42,651 bases of DNA, taken from Hawksworthiomyces lignivorus. Its lineage: Eukaryota; Ascomycota; Sordariomycetes; Ophiostomatales; Ophiostomataceae. The translations under genes and the position numbers were made by a program. Where the stretch lies: contig NTMA01000156.1 in NCBI GenBank assembly GCA_002917075.1, positions 1 through 42,651 of the forward strand, given 5' to 3'. Numbering within the stretch: position 1 is the stretch's first letter; each line of letters opens with the position of its first letter. Below the pieces are notes generated by a model, which was not told where the DNA came from, searched no databases, and was given only the letters and a program-made list of their open reading frames with translations. Shown here piece after piece: positions 14,074 to 25,051 of this stretch.

Positions 14074-15919
14074 TTTTTCCGCCTCTCATTTTTTTTTTTT
14101 TGTCCCTTTCTGTGTCTTGCTCTTTTATTTACCTCCGCCGCTCCTTTCCCCTATGAGAGCGCACCTAAACAACTTCGGTTACCGCCTGCCTCGCTAATTG
14201 GGACCCCAATTCCTCGCCCTGCCCGTTGTGGTCTCTGTTCCCCGGAGTAGACTGGCCGTCCTGCAAGTCACCAGCTGTGCATTACGCGGCACCAATACGA
14301 ATACTCGTATAGCACGGTATTGCGCTGGTACTCGGTCACATTCGCGTGCACGCTGATAGCGCCCGCGCCGTGTACGCCAGATACATCGCCTGTACGTTTT
14401 TTGTCTCTTCGCTCTCTTTTTTGTCTGGCCCTCCTTACCCACCTTCGAGCCTGCCTGGTTTTCCTTCCCCTCAAAATACGTTCTTCGCATTTTCCCATTG
14501 TTTATCATTTTTCCCCCCTCAAGGCACATTCCCGTCCTCCCTGGCTGCGTCTCTTGCTCTATCTCTCTCTTGCTGTGCCTCCTGTTTTACTGCTTGTGCT
14601 CTTGTCTGGACTCTTACTCCGTGCCCCATCCTTCTCGTCTCGTCTGTCCACACGGGGGTGGCGGTCAGGCATCTCTCGGTGTCCTATTCGTCCCCGCAGA
14701 GGTATCCGTCTGCAACAACGCAGTTGTTACATACGCACGCATACATATACATATGTTATTCAGCGCTGAGCGAGCGCTGTACTGCTGCTTGTAAGATACG
14801 AATGGGTGCTAGTCTCTTTTTTTTTTTGCAGGCTTTTTTTTTTTTCTTTGCAAGTATTACCGTATTACGCTCTGCTCACCCCACCCAGACAGCCCCCCCT
14901 TTGCTGTTGGCTCTTGCTCTTCCTCTTGTCATTGACTGCACCCTCCGCCTTCCTCTTTTTCGACCTTTCTGCCAACCTCCATATGTACATACTTTCTTAG
15001 CCATCGTCTTACTTACATACGACGTATCTTATTAGCAGTCTTACCTATTATTGCTTTGCCCTCTTTCCCATCTTCACCTCCTATTCACGCAAAACCTCCC
15101 TCTCGTCGTCGGCGACCTATTTTTGCTCCCTTTCGACTCTCTCTTCTACCCGCTTCTGCTTCTTTCTCATCTCTTTCTGATCAAAACCGACCTTGTTTTC
15201 CATCTTCCCCCTTTTCATTTGTTGACCTCCAGCCCCCTCCGACTCCCTATTCTTAGTGCTCGTTCTAGCCGTCTACGGGTCGTCTTCCGCTGTGGCTTCG
15301 TTTCCTCGCTGCCAAGCCTCGCTGTCGCCGCTGTTAGCATCATCCCTCTTTTCCGAAGAGCTTTCTTTTCTGCTCCTAATTCTTGCTCCTCCGCGGGCTT
15401 TCTTTTTCTTGTCGCCTATTATTTCTATTCTCCGCCAAATTTTCCAACTCCCGACAGTCTTTTGCTCCGTCGCTTCAACGAACCCGACGTCAACCCGATC
15501 TCCTTTCGCGTCTCGACCCGTTTCCAGCTGCGCTTTTCCAGGTATTCCCTCATGCTGCTGTCGTAGTAGCTCACCGTGCACCGCGCGCCGTGACTCGGCC
15601 TCTGCATGGCTGTAGTCGACTCAGGAAAAACCTAGAACAGAACATTGACGTTCTGCTGGCAAGAGAGCCATTGCGAAATATTGTCCTCGTGCGCTTTTCG
15701 CATTTTGTTGCTGGTCGAGATATCTTGATCCGTTTTCTCACAATAGTGCGCCAAATTCGGAGATTTGACGGCTGGGGAGTTTCTTTTTATCGTCTTGTTT
15801 TCATCGCTTTTTTACTCACCGGTCGCCTGTCCGCCATCTGCCAGACCTTCAATCCAGTTTTAACAGAGCTGAACAGAGCAGACTTGTGATCGTCCTCCTC
15901 ACTGCAGAACGAACCAAAC

Positions 15920-18900
15920 ATGGCCCCATCAACAGCGTCGGGCCAGCTCATGGCCCGATCGATGTCCAATGGCGCCATTGCCGGCGCTGTCGTGGGCATC
16001 GCCGCCGGTGCCATAGTGCTCTTTCTCTTGTCCCTACCTTTTATCTTGCGCTACTTCCGCGAAGAACGATACCATCGGAGGATTGCTGCGGAAAATGCTC
16101 AGATGGGCGTCGCCTTTCCGCCTCCATTTTATCCTCCTTCCGGCCCTGGGACCTTCTACCAGCCTGGCCCGCCGCCTATGAACCAGGCGTATGCCGGCCC
16201 CTACAACTCCCCCTTCGCAGGGCCGCAGACTCCTCCGCCAGCTGCTGGACCTGCGACAACCCACGGTGACAACAATTCGTCCGAGGACGGCAACAAGGGC
16301 AAAAACACGCCTTCGCCTTCTATTCCTGCGCCAGCTGCCCAAAACACACAGATACCTTTAACCCCGCCACGCTCGCCAACCACCGACGACAATGCTGAAG
16401 CATCTGATCGATTTGGTCCTCCAAAGAGAAGCACCACAATCAACACCCTCTCTTCCTATGCCGAGGCACCTCCTTCTGCCTCCGCATCACGGCCGCCATC
16501 ACCACCGCGGCGCGGTGTCCTCCCATCTCGGACCTTCCCTCTGTCGGCCTCATCTCAACCTCCTATGTTCGGTCCAGTCCAACGAAGCTTCACATCGCGG
16601 CCGGCTCGGACTGGCTCTTTTTCCCACACCCTTGAGGGTCTCGCCAGCTACTTTTTCCACGACAGACACGACAGAAAACAGTCTTCCGTGCGCTCAAGGA
16701 CCGGGTCAACCAGCCGATCTACGGTCGACAACTCGCGATCTCCAATTGAATGGCCGGATGGCGACTACAACAGCCACCACATATGGCTGATGGAACAGCA
16801 AGGCCTTCAATACGACGGCGCGGTGCCCAGCACTTCTATATTCGAAGTGGACATGAACAACCTGACCGGCGCAGCCGCCGAGTACTACACAATGAGCCCT
16901 CTGTCGCCGGCTGCCGACCCCAGCTCACCACTCAGGACTCCGATCTCCTATGCCCCAGAATCTCCGACTCTAATCGCCAGAACCATAGCTGGTATGGGTT
17001 CCGCATCTGCGGTGACCGCTGTTGCCGCCGGTCCCAGCCAGCCGAAGCCCGTAGTATTGCGCGAGGATAGCATGCGCTCGACCGTGAGCGGATTCGGCTT
17101 GCCGTCTCTTCCTCTGAGCCCAGTATCCCCCCCCAACAAGGCGGAAGATGCTTTCCCAGCCGGGACTGGAGAACGCGGCATTCTGATCGAAGAGGACCAG
17201 GACGAGCCGGCTTTCCGTGGACATTATGCTACCCCACAGACCGCTCCTCCGTCTGTCGGAGCTGAGCGCACGCCAGAGCCTACTTTCCCGTCGCCCTCTC
17301 ATCGCCCTCTCGTGCCAAGTCCTGATTTGCCAGCGCCAGGAACGGTGAACCCGCGCGATGTATGGGCTCCGGCCACGGAGGATGAGCGCTTTGTGCACAA
17401 GACGGCAGAACTCGACCGCATTGAGCAGTCTCCGCCGCCGCCCACGTCAAAAATGCCTTCTATGGATTCTGCTCTTGCGCCTCCAGCCGGAGGTGCTATT
17501 TCTGCCACCCCATCACTGAGCGAGAATGACAGCGTTTGCGATGTCGACGTCATTGATCCTGTTGTCGTCCCAGAAGAGCCTGTGCAGCCTGTCCAGATTG
17601 TCCAGCCTGTCCAGCCCGTTCAGCCCGCTCAACCCGTCAAGCCTGTTCAGCTCGTTCAGCCTGTTCAGCCCTTCCAGGCCACCCAGACTGTCGAGACCGT
17701 CGAGACCATCGAGACCGCCGGGACCGCCGAGGCCGTCCAGCCGCCAAATGTTTCTCCAGAACCCATTCAAGAAACGCTGCCATTATCACAGTCGATGGCT
17801 ACAGCAACTATTCCAGCTAGATTCAACGTCACTCCCGCAGACAGCATAGTTGATGACTTTCCTGCTCCGGAGCCAGAGAACAAAGTGGCTATCCAACACA
17901 CTAATATTAATATTCATCCTGACACCAGCGCCAGTGCCAGCATACAACCTATGGCGAGCGAAAATTACCTCGATAACGTCAACTTCAACTACGACTTTAG
18001 CCAGGCGAGCGGTTACATGTCGAGCAATATGCAATTCTTTCCAGCTAACGGGAAGACTCCCGACATCCCTGTGATTCAGCAACCCGACGGCAGTGTCTAT
18101 TGGACTCTTCCCAACGAAGTGCCTTTAATTTCCGGGCCATATATGGCGCCACTTCCTCAAGGAGATATGTCAGGCGGCATGCTCCTTGCAGCTCCAATGC
18201 TGGGTCCATCAGAATTCATGTCCATGAGCGCTCATAACGGAGGGTCGCCTTCTCAATTCTCGCTGTACACACCACAGAGCAGTCCTGGCCAAGTTCCCAT
18301 GGGGTACCCCAATGGCCCTGGCATACAAGCAAAGCTGGACGCGAACGGCACTGCGGCTGCCATCCCAATGTCCGTACTCAGTACCGTCCCAATGACACCG
18401 TCACCACCAAAACGAGCCCAAAACTTCAACTCGCCGCTCTCAGTCCCCGGATCTGATATTCCCAGCCGGCCCATGTCCCCGCTGTCAAACCAGGGCTCGA
18501 CTCCGGGTCAGACTTCATGTAAGCAACGCAGCACAGCCCCAGGCTGTGAACTGATCGCTACATTTCATTATGCTAACCGTCTCAACAGCTTCTTCTCCTC
18601 GAACGTTTGCTTGCGACGAATGTGGCCGCGTCTTTGATCAAATTCACAAGCTCAAGTAAGTTCTCACCTGTATCGTATCTTCCCCGCCACGCTCTGTTGT
18701 TCTAACGCGTCGTCTCCAGTCACCACAAACGCTATCACGAGCGGCCACACGAGTGCACAGTTGCTGGCTGTGGCAAACGCTTCGGCACTAAGACGCACTT
18801 GGACCGCCACATCAACGACAAGCACAGCAAAAGTCGCAAATACCACTGCACCGAGGAGGGTTGCCCGTATTCTGTTCCTGGCGGCAAATCCTTCCCGCGG

Positions 18901-18996
18901 AAAGATAACTGGCGGCGTCATATGGTCAACAAGCACGGCGTGCAGCCCGACCACGATCCAATCGAGGTAGTCGACCAACCTATGATGGGGATGTAA
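15920..18996 (+). CDS. Protein with N-terminal transmembrane segment and three C-terminal C2H2 zinc fingers, 980 aa
   Basis: Exons are 15920-18518, 18589-18655 and 18720-18996 (2943 nt). Introns of 70 and 64 nt have CTAAC branch sites and fall inside the zinc-finger part. Residues 19-44 form one strongly hydrophobic segment with glycines spaced every four residues (18, 22, 26, 30), followed at once by a basic stretch (RYFREERYHRR). This predicts a single-pass anchor with the long C-terminal part in the cytosol. Residues 55-860 are rich in Pro, Ser, Thr and Gln and look disordered, with a Val-Gln-Pro repeat near 555-608. Three classical fingers follow: C875/C878/H891/H895, C901/C906/H919/H924 and C932/C937/H956/H961, the last with a longer loop. 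A sequence-specific DNA-binding regulator is the natural reading. Membrane tethering is inference and would require release by cleavage. The start is the first ATG after an in-frame stop; the next in-frame ATGs (residues 11 and 15) also precede the hydrophobic segment. I do not recognise a named orthologue. Confidence 0.9.
17581..17745 (+). repeat. Degenerate 9-bp repeat encoding Val-Gln-Pro and Val-Glu-Thr triplets
   Basis: Nine-base units vary around GTCCAGCCT/GTTCAGCCC, and the 3' part shifts to GTCGAGACC-like units. They encode runs of VQP and then VET within the disordered middle of the zinc-finger protein. The reverse strand reads as a leucine/aspartate/glycine repeat and is a shadow. 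Confidence 0.9.
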
Positions 18997-19826
18997 AACC
19001 ACCACCCCAACAAATCACAAAAAAAAACTTCTAGGAAGAAACAACAGGTGTAGAAACTCACCAGCGCATTTTTTTTATGTCCACAATACCTTTCGCATTG
19101 CGATGTCAGAAAAGGAACCCGTTCAGGTCGAAGGCGAAGGGGGTGTATTACTATTTTTTTCATTTATTTTTTATTTTATTTTTTTTTGGAGCATGATTCT
19201 GTTTCAGCTGGATTTCTTGGACAATTTCTCTATTTTTTTTATCCAGAAAAAGGACTTTGGGAAATATGGGTAGGATTTGGGCTAGGATCTTGTCTTGTGC
19301 CAGACACATAGACATACATATATACCACGCAGCGATCTTTAACACGGCGAAAGCGGCTTTCTGTCGGTATCAAAGCATTGCATTGCAATGTGTCTTATAG
19401 ACGTACGCATATCTGCATAATATCCATTTTCATTTATTCGCTATCCAAGCTATATTCATATGATGCCCATAGCAGCCTCAAATGTGTAATGCCAGAATGA
19501 TATTTCTTAGAAAGCCGCATATTTTGCGTAGTTCAGCTCGGCAATACAGACTGCAGCAGATCATCCGCGTCCTTCTCTGACGATAGACTTGTGTTGCGGT
19601 TCTTGCCATCGGCCTGTTCATCTTTGTAAGACTAGGCATACCACCTCAGACTCGCTAGGCTAGTCTCTGCTCTAGGTGAGCAACGATATGTAGCCAGTGC
19701 TAAGGACGAGTCTAGTACGCAGAGGCAGGACATTCTCGCTCGTCCTGCCTGCTGGATATTCTTCAGCCTCTCTTCCTCTCTCTCTCTTTCTTCTTGCAAG
19801 AGTGGGGCAGCGGGACCAGCCGCTCT
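18997..19826. other. Convergent 3' flanks of the zinc-finger gene and RRP40
   Basis: T-rich 3' flank of the plus-strand gene up to about 19250. Then unremarkable sequence up to the RRP40 stop codon, including a short inverted repeat (CATTGCA-T-TGCAATG at 19376-19390). I see no gene here. Confidence 0.6.
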
Positions 19827-20672
19827 TCACCCTCCGCCGCGGACGAGCTGGCGCACCAGGGCGCGCTGCTGGCGGACGTCGAGGTTCTGGGCGTCGGTAG
19901 CGGTGACGGCGCGGCCGACGAGGACGACGGTGCGGGTGTCGTCGCTGTTGACCCAGAGCTTGCCGTTGCGGCCGACGGCGGTCTCAAAGGCGAGGCCGGC
20001 CTCGCCGAGGGCCTCGAGGACGACGACGCCGGCGGCGGCAGCGGACGCCATGAGCAGGCGGCGGGCCATGCGCAGGCTGAGGCCGAAGACCATGCCGCCG
20101 ACCAGGGGCCCGAGCCCGTCCGCCTTGCCGGTGGCCGGGTCGACGCACTCGAGCTCCGTGTCCATGTGCTTGGCGGCAAAGGCCACGCGCGCGTACACCA
20201 GCGTGCCGGCGTGCAGGTCCGGCCGGTTCTTGCGCGTGGCGCCCGCAAACGCCATCACCGGCAGCACCGCGCGCAGCGGCGGCGCGTCGTGCGGCGCCAG
20301 CGCCACTACCGCCTGGTCCGCCGTCGTGTGCAGCACCTGGCCCAGCACCAGGTCGCCTGTCGCGGGGAGGTACTGTTTGTGTCAGCAAAAAAAAAAAAAA
20401 AAATAATACTTTTCCAGCAGGCAAAAGCGAGCGGCCAAACCTACCCGTCCCCCTAGGCTCTCGACCCAGAGAAGGTTCTTGCGCTTGTCGGCGGCGAGCT
20501 GGCCGCTGACGGTGGGCACGACCTCTCCGCCGGGCAGCAGCATGCGCAGGCCGGGGCCCAGGCGCAGCGGCGGCGGAGGCTTCTTGCCGCCGGCGGACGA
20601 CGGCCGGGGCGGCAGCAGCTCCGTGGGGTCAATCTCGTCCCCGGGAAGGACAAAGAGACTCGGATTGTCCAT
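19827..20672 (-). CDS. RRP40: RNA exosome cap subunit Rrp40, 257 aa
   Basis: Exons on the minus strand are 20672-20445 and 20372-19827 (774 nt). The 72-nt intron has a GTAGGT donor, a CTGAC branch site and a 17-nt A run (plus strand) that is a T run in the transcript. Rrp40 is one of the three S1/KH cap proteins of the RNA exosome, guiding RNA into the core for 3'-5' decay and processing in nucleus and cytoplasm. Supporting motifs, in order: VLPGDEI near the N-terminus, the GPGLR and VSGQL segment, GRYLPATGDLVLGQV across the splice junction, FAGATRKNRPDL followed by GTLVYARV (S1 region), and MDTELECVDPATGKADGLG with GMVFGLSLRMARRLL, AVGRNGKLWVNS and the final helices (KH region). Length is usual for fungal Rrp40. 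It is convergent with the zinc-finger gene and divergent from the gene at 21824. Confidence 0.96.
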
Positions 20673-21823
20673 TCTTATAAAATCGCTCTTCTCTTATCTA
20701 TCTTTACCGGCTGTCTCTTGATTATATAGCCTGCTTCTCTATCTTGCTAAAGCTTCACGGCGAAAAGAAGAAGAATTTCAAGCTTAAAAAAAATCAGATA
20801 ACCGATAATCAGATAGAGAGTGTGTATGCAGTTATGCGGGGTATATTACCAGACCGCCAGAGTACTTCCACTGGGCAGCAATGCCCTCGCATTTGCGAAG
20901 TATCCACCGCACCAAATCTAAAATAAGCTCACAAGAGGGAACAATCTTGCCTGCTACACTCCACGGGCCGCTGCTCAACCCCTCCAACAGCAGCTCTGGC
21001 GTGGGGCACGGCGGCTAACGGGTACGGTTGCACTGGTGTGGTTTGCTGTGTTCGATGGAGTACTTAGGCAGCCAGTGCCCGATGGCCTGTGACTGAACCC
21101 TCGTCACAGCCAATCACAGGCCGCTCGGCAAAATGGCCCCCCCAGTCCAGCACTCCAACTATGCTGGCTAGACGAATATATGCGCTGTCTAGGCGGGCTT
21201 CTGCTCGTTTACAGTGTACTGGCGAGTCCCATTACGGCTAACTGGCTCCATTCCTCTGCGTTCCTCTGTCGACTCGACTCGACTTTTCTACTTTTCTACT
21301 TGTCTCTTGTTGTCTTCCTCCCCATTTGCTTGTGAGCCAGCCCGTCTTCGCCATCTCGCCATCCCGCTATATCTCTCCTCACTTTTGTTTGTCGACGGCG
21401 TTCCTTTCCATTCCTTTCTCTCTCTCTCTTTTCTCCCAGATTAGCCTCTTCCGTTATCTGTCGCGTTCGCGTTCGTCCTCAATTTCTGCTGTGTTTACGA
21501 GACTCCTCTTTTCACAAGCACTGCTCATCCAGCGACCGACCATTTATTTTTCTTCTTTTTTTCATTGCTTATACCTTCTAGTTCTGTTTTTCTCTCCTTT
21601 TTTAATTTGCTTCAGCTACTCTTCGTAGCTGCTGCTATCGCCGTTCTCCATGCCCGCACATATCACCTAGACGGCTTTCCTTTTTACGCCTGTTGCCACA
21701 GAGATATAAAAGCGTCGAAAAGAGCCGCTGTGCTCGCTTTAAACTCACCGCTTCGGTTTTCGAAGCGAGTGCATTCCCTCTACAGTTCTCTATACCTCCA
21801 CACTTCTCATTCATATAGCTCTC
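20673..21823. promoter_or_regulatory. Divergent promoter region of RRP40 and the 1075-aa protein gene
   Basis: A CCAAT box lies at 21110-21114. It sits inside a segment with a 9-bp inverted repeat, GGCCTGTGA at 21084-21092 and TCACAGGCC at 21114-21122. A second overlapping pair is CTGTGAC/GTCACAG. From about 21240 the plus strand becomes pyrimidine-rich, as expected for a 5' leader of the downstream gene. No other gene is supported. Confidence 0.6.
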
Positions 21824-24800
21824 ATGGCCTCGAAATCCCACGATGTCAGTGGTTCTGCAACCGGCGATGTCGATGCCGAAGACCTGTTCAAGGAGAAGCG
21901 TCGCGTGAGCACCAGCAGCAAAGCTGAAAAGAAGGAGAGAGAGTACCGGAACAGCATGCACTCTCCCTCCTCCTTGGTTTCCAAGATATCGTCTTCGCTG
22001 TCCTCCCAACGCTCGCCCCATCACCACAAGTCGGCGAGAGCGCGCACTAGCGAGAGCGACCTCGTTTTCCCTTCGTCGTCGACACGCAGCCACCGGCATC
22101 GCCACTACGATGATGAAAGGAGCGACAAGCCCCACCGGTCATCTTCCGCTACCCACAAGTCCAGCAGACGGAAGACCAAGGAGGGTGACTCCGTGGAGAA
22201 GAGCTCGCGGACACGGGAGAAGAAGTCGCGGATGTCTCCAGCGGACCTAGACCCTGACTATGACGAAACGAAGCCACGCTCAGCCTCTCTTTCTTTGCCG
22301 TCGTCAACTATCGATCTTGTTCCTGAGTTGAGCCGCAGCCGTGACCGCTTGCCTTACCCTTCTGTCAACAAAGCGTTCAGCCGCGAGTCGGTTATGAGCC
22401 GCGAGGATCTGTCAGCACCGTCTCGGGCGTCCGCAGGCTCGGCAGGAGCAGCGGCTTCAGCAACTCGCCGTACCGGCGACCCTCTCACACCAGATCCGAC
22501 CGACCTCAGCGCTGGTGCCGCCGGCGCCAGCATGCATCGGTCAAAATCAACAGGTACCACAGGCAGCCGAGTGGACCGGCTGTCGCGAGCCTCGTCGACG
22601 CCGTCGTCCCGGAAAAGCAGCCTCAGCCGTAGCAACCGCCACCACGATCGACCACCCAGCCCGCCAGACACCAACTTTTCCAACCCCAAGGAGTCGAAGC
22701 AGGACAGGACGCAAGAGGACAAAGAAGACGACAACGAGGACGATGAAGCAGATGCGGATCTAAAGTCGAGCACGCAGAAGAGCCAGACGAGACGAGTCAG
22801 GGTCAAGAGCAGCAGAGGCATCTCAACACCAGACCGGCGAGAGTTCTCCCCGACCCGCCAGCCGTCGCCATCGTTTTCGTCCCCTGGTGATAAGACAGCG
22901 CAGGGTTCAGTCAAGTCCCCTCCGTCCGATATGGCTTCCAGCCAAGCAACCTACAAAGGAGACCGTCAGCAACAGAAACCCAAAGAGGGCCAGACGGTTC
23001 GGCTGGCGCAGCGGCAACGACAATCGCGGCCCGAGCCCAGCGACGTCGACCTCTCGCCTGAGTCTGCTCAGGATTCTTCGTCACCTAAGACCCCGACGCC
23101 AGAGGTCTCCCCCAACTTCTATGCTGGTGCTGATTGGAAACAGCCGCCTCCGCCTCCACGCCCTCACCCCCATTTGCAGATCCCGCAAAGCTATATGAAA
23201 AACCCTGCTGCCGCCGCCGCCGCTGCCGTCGCCATTGACAGGCTGTCGGAAGCTCCATCCCCGGCGCCCAACAGCGTGCACGAATCTGAGATGTCAGGGA
23301 CACCGAGTCCGCCCGACGATGACCCCACTGCATCCTTTACTTCAGCTGTACCACCGCCACCACCGCCACCGCCAAACCTGAACATTCCGGAGGTACCTCG
23401 GATCGACTACCTGATGCAGAACGGCGGACTGTCGAGCACCATTCCAAAGAACTTTCTGGCTGTCCTACCTAGGCAGAACGGCTCCCGCCCTTCCAACCCA
23501 CCGCTGATCGGCTGCGAAACTCTGTTCGCGCCCTTTTTCGGCCTTCTTGACAAGTTCCAGATCGTGCTGAACAACCACGGCTCTGTAGCCGTGGCCACAG
23601 GGCATCGCACGGTTGCTCGGCGGCTGCTGGACCGCCTGGAAAACGTCTTCTCGCGGGAGCTTCCGCCAGATGGCTGTTCCTGCATCGTCTGCGCGACCGG
23701 TGACGCATATCACCGCGGGCTCGGCTGGGGAGAGGTGCTCGAGCGGGTCAGCGGACGCATCGACCTGCCGACATGGCCCCCTTTGAATATTACCGCGCTG
23801 GAGCAGCGCCTCGACGCAGCGGCTGTAGCGGCAGCGGCCGTCGGGGGCGGGGCTGGTGCGGCAACAGGCCTGCCTCAGCGGCCCGCCTCGCCGGTCAAGA
23901 TCGACCCGGACATTGCAGAAGAATTCCGCGAACACTACCTTCGCCAGAACAAAAAGGTGCGAGCGAGCGTGGACCGGTGGATGCGCGACTGTGCCGAGGC
24001 GCCTGCCTCGGCGCCCCAGGAGATCGACGACGAGACCCTCGCCTTTGCCATCTTGACGAACATGAGCCAGGAGGACCGCCCCTTGTTCAATGCGCTGCTG
24101 TCTGGATCGCGCGAGCTGCAGCCTGCCCTGCGGGCGCCCACGCCCATGCGCAAGCCTCGCCAGGACTTTATCGTCAAGACGGGCTTAGCCATCCAGCGCC
24201 TGTACAGGCTGCCAACGGCCCCTCGAGACGCCGAGACGGCCTTGTATCTGGTCAAGAACCCTGGCGTGCACGACCTCCTGCACACCATTGCCGACATTCA
24301 TCCCTCCGAATGGGAGATTCTCGTGTCGGGGCGCTTCGACGGTTTCCTGTGGTCCGGGGCCGACGAGGACGACATGCCGACGCCTATCGCAGCGGAGCCG
24401 TCTGGCTTCTTCCCGACGATGGGCGTGCCGCCAAAGTCGCGGTCGACCACACCGGCAAGCGGCATCGGCATGATGAGCAGCCCTGCGTCTCGCAACACGA
24501 CCCCCGCATCCTTTGCCAGCGGCTACTCGGCCGCCACGTCGTCCGCGTCGACCAACGCCACGCGCCAGGCCGTCTCCACCGACGAGGAGGCCGAGGTCGC
24601 CGCGCTGGCCGAGGTCGAGCGCGAGATCTTCCAGGGCATGGAGGCTCTCGAGGACGCCTTTGAGCGTCTGCACGGACAGGCGGAGATGGTACGGGCAGCC
24701 TTGCGGCAGCGCAGCGCGGGATTGTCGGTGCGGCTGCAGCAGCGCCGCGCCGGTGCGTTTGGTGCCGCCGCCGCTACCATCGATGTCCTGCCGCAGTCGG

Positions 24801-25051
24801 GCGGCGGCGGACCCTCAGGAACCGGATTCGAGCGTCCGACATGGGCTACCGGCACGCCAGGACCTGGCGGCATGCACCCGCATGACCTGTCATATGAAGC
24901 GCCCAGCGAAGACGACTGGGACGCCAACGACGACTTCTTTGAGCTGAAGCCCGAGGACTCGGCCAGCAACATCAGCAGCTCGCAGCACCGGCGGCCGAAG
25001 CGGCGGACTGAGCGGCGGACACCGGCACCGATCGAAGAAGAAGACGAGTAG
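21824..25051 (+). CDS. Large Ser/Arg/Pro-rich protein with conserved central block, 1075 aa
   Basis: One continuous exon. The first 450 residues are polar and low-complexity (Ser, Arg, Lys, His, Asp) with many RS, SP and TP sites, so likely disordered and phosphorylated. An Ala run (about 460-471) and a Pro run (about 509-517) follow. Residues about 525-660 look folded: VPRIDYLMQNGGL, then a segment ending in RLLDRLENVFSRELPPDGCSCIVC and GLGWGEVLERVSGRIDLPTWPP. The Cys residues (C-x-C-x2-C near residue 615) are notable. Residues about 690-860 contain a second ordered part, and about 921-976 is a charged coiled-coil-like helix. The C-terminus is acidic, then basic. From memory, similar fungal proteins sometimes carry the transferred name '5-methylcytosine G/T mismatch-specific DNA glycosylase', but I see no helix-hairpin-helix-GPD signature here and would not use that name. 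Function unknown. The start follows a CT-rich leader. Confidence 0.88.
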   Translation: MASKSHDVSGSATGDVDAEDLFKEKRRVSTSSKAEKKEREYRNSMHSPSSLVSKISSSLSSQRSPHHHKSARARTSESDLVFPSSSTRSHRHRHYDDERSDKPHRSSSATHKSSRRKTKEGDSVEKSSRTREKKSRMSPADLDPDYDETKPRSASLSLPSSTIDLVPELSRSRDRLPYPSVNKAFSRESVMSREDLSAPSRASAGSAGAAASATRRTGDPLTPDPTDLSAGAAGASMHRSKSTGTTGSRVDRLSRASSTPSSRKSSLSRSNRHHDRPPSPPDTNFSNPKESKQDRTQEDKEDDNEDDEADADLKSSTQKSQTRRVRVKSSRGISTPDRREFSPTRQPSPSFSSPGDKTAQGSVKSPPSDMASSQATYKGDRQQQKPKEGQTVRLAQRQRQSRPEPSDVDLSPESAQDSSSPKTPTPEVSPNFYAGADWKQPPPPPRPHPHLQIPQSYMKNPAAAAAAAVAIDRLSEAPSPAPNSVHESEMSGTPSPPDDDPTASFTSAVPPPPPPPPNLNIPEVPRIDYLMQNGGLSSTIPKNFLAVLPRQNGSRPSNPPLIGCETLFAPFFGLLDKFQIVLNNHGSVAVATGHRTVARRLLDRLENVFSRELPPDGCSCIVCATGDAYHRGLGWGEVLERVSGRIDLPTWPPLNITALEQRLDAAAVAAAAVGGGAGAATGLPQRPASPVKIDPDIAEEFREHYLRQNKKVRASVDRWMRDCAEAPASAPQEIDDETLAFAILTNMSQEDRPLFNALLSGSRELQPALRAPTPMRKPRQDFIVKTGLAIQRLYRLPTAPRDAETALYLVKNPGVHDLLHTIADIHPSEWEILVSGRFDGFLWSGADEDDMPTPIAAEPSGFFPTMGVPPKSRSTTPASGIGMMSSPASRNTTPASFASGYSAATSSASTNATRQAVSTDEEAEVAALAEVEREIFQGMEALEDAFERLHGQAEMVRAALRQRSAGLSVRLQQRRAGAFGAAAATIDVLPQSGGGGPSGTGFERPTWATGTPGPGGMHPHDLSYEAPSEDDWDANDDFFELKPEDSASNISSSQHRRPKRRTERRTPAPIEEEDE

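Larger units (their letters stand above)
12587..15919. other. Long spacer and pyrimidine-rich leader before the zinc-finger gene
   Basis: It starts with the ATP sulfurylase 3' UTR (A-rich run near 12604). Around 12750-13450 there is mixed sequence with no supported gene and a 12-bp tandem repeat. From about 13680 to 15900 the plus strand is strongly pyrimidine-rich with long T runs. Many open frames overlap in all three plus frames simply because stop codons are rare in such sequence. This stretch probably contains the promoter and a long 5' leader of the gene at 15920. An in-frame TGA lies at 15887-15889, 33 bases before its ATG. Confidence 0.55.

Noticed and set aside
13552..15889. Several 100-230-codon plus-strand frames
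   Set aside because: Pyrimidine-rich sequence lacks stop codons in all frames; no recognisable protein.
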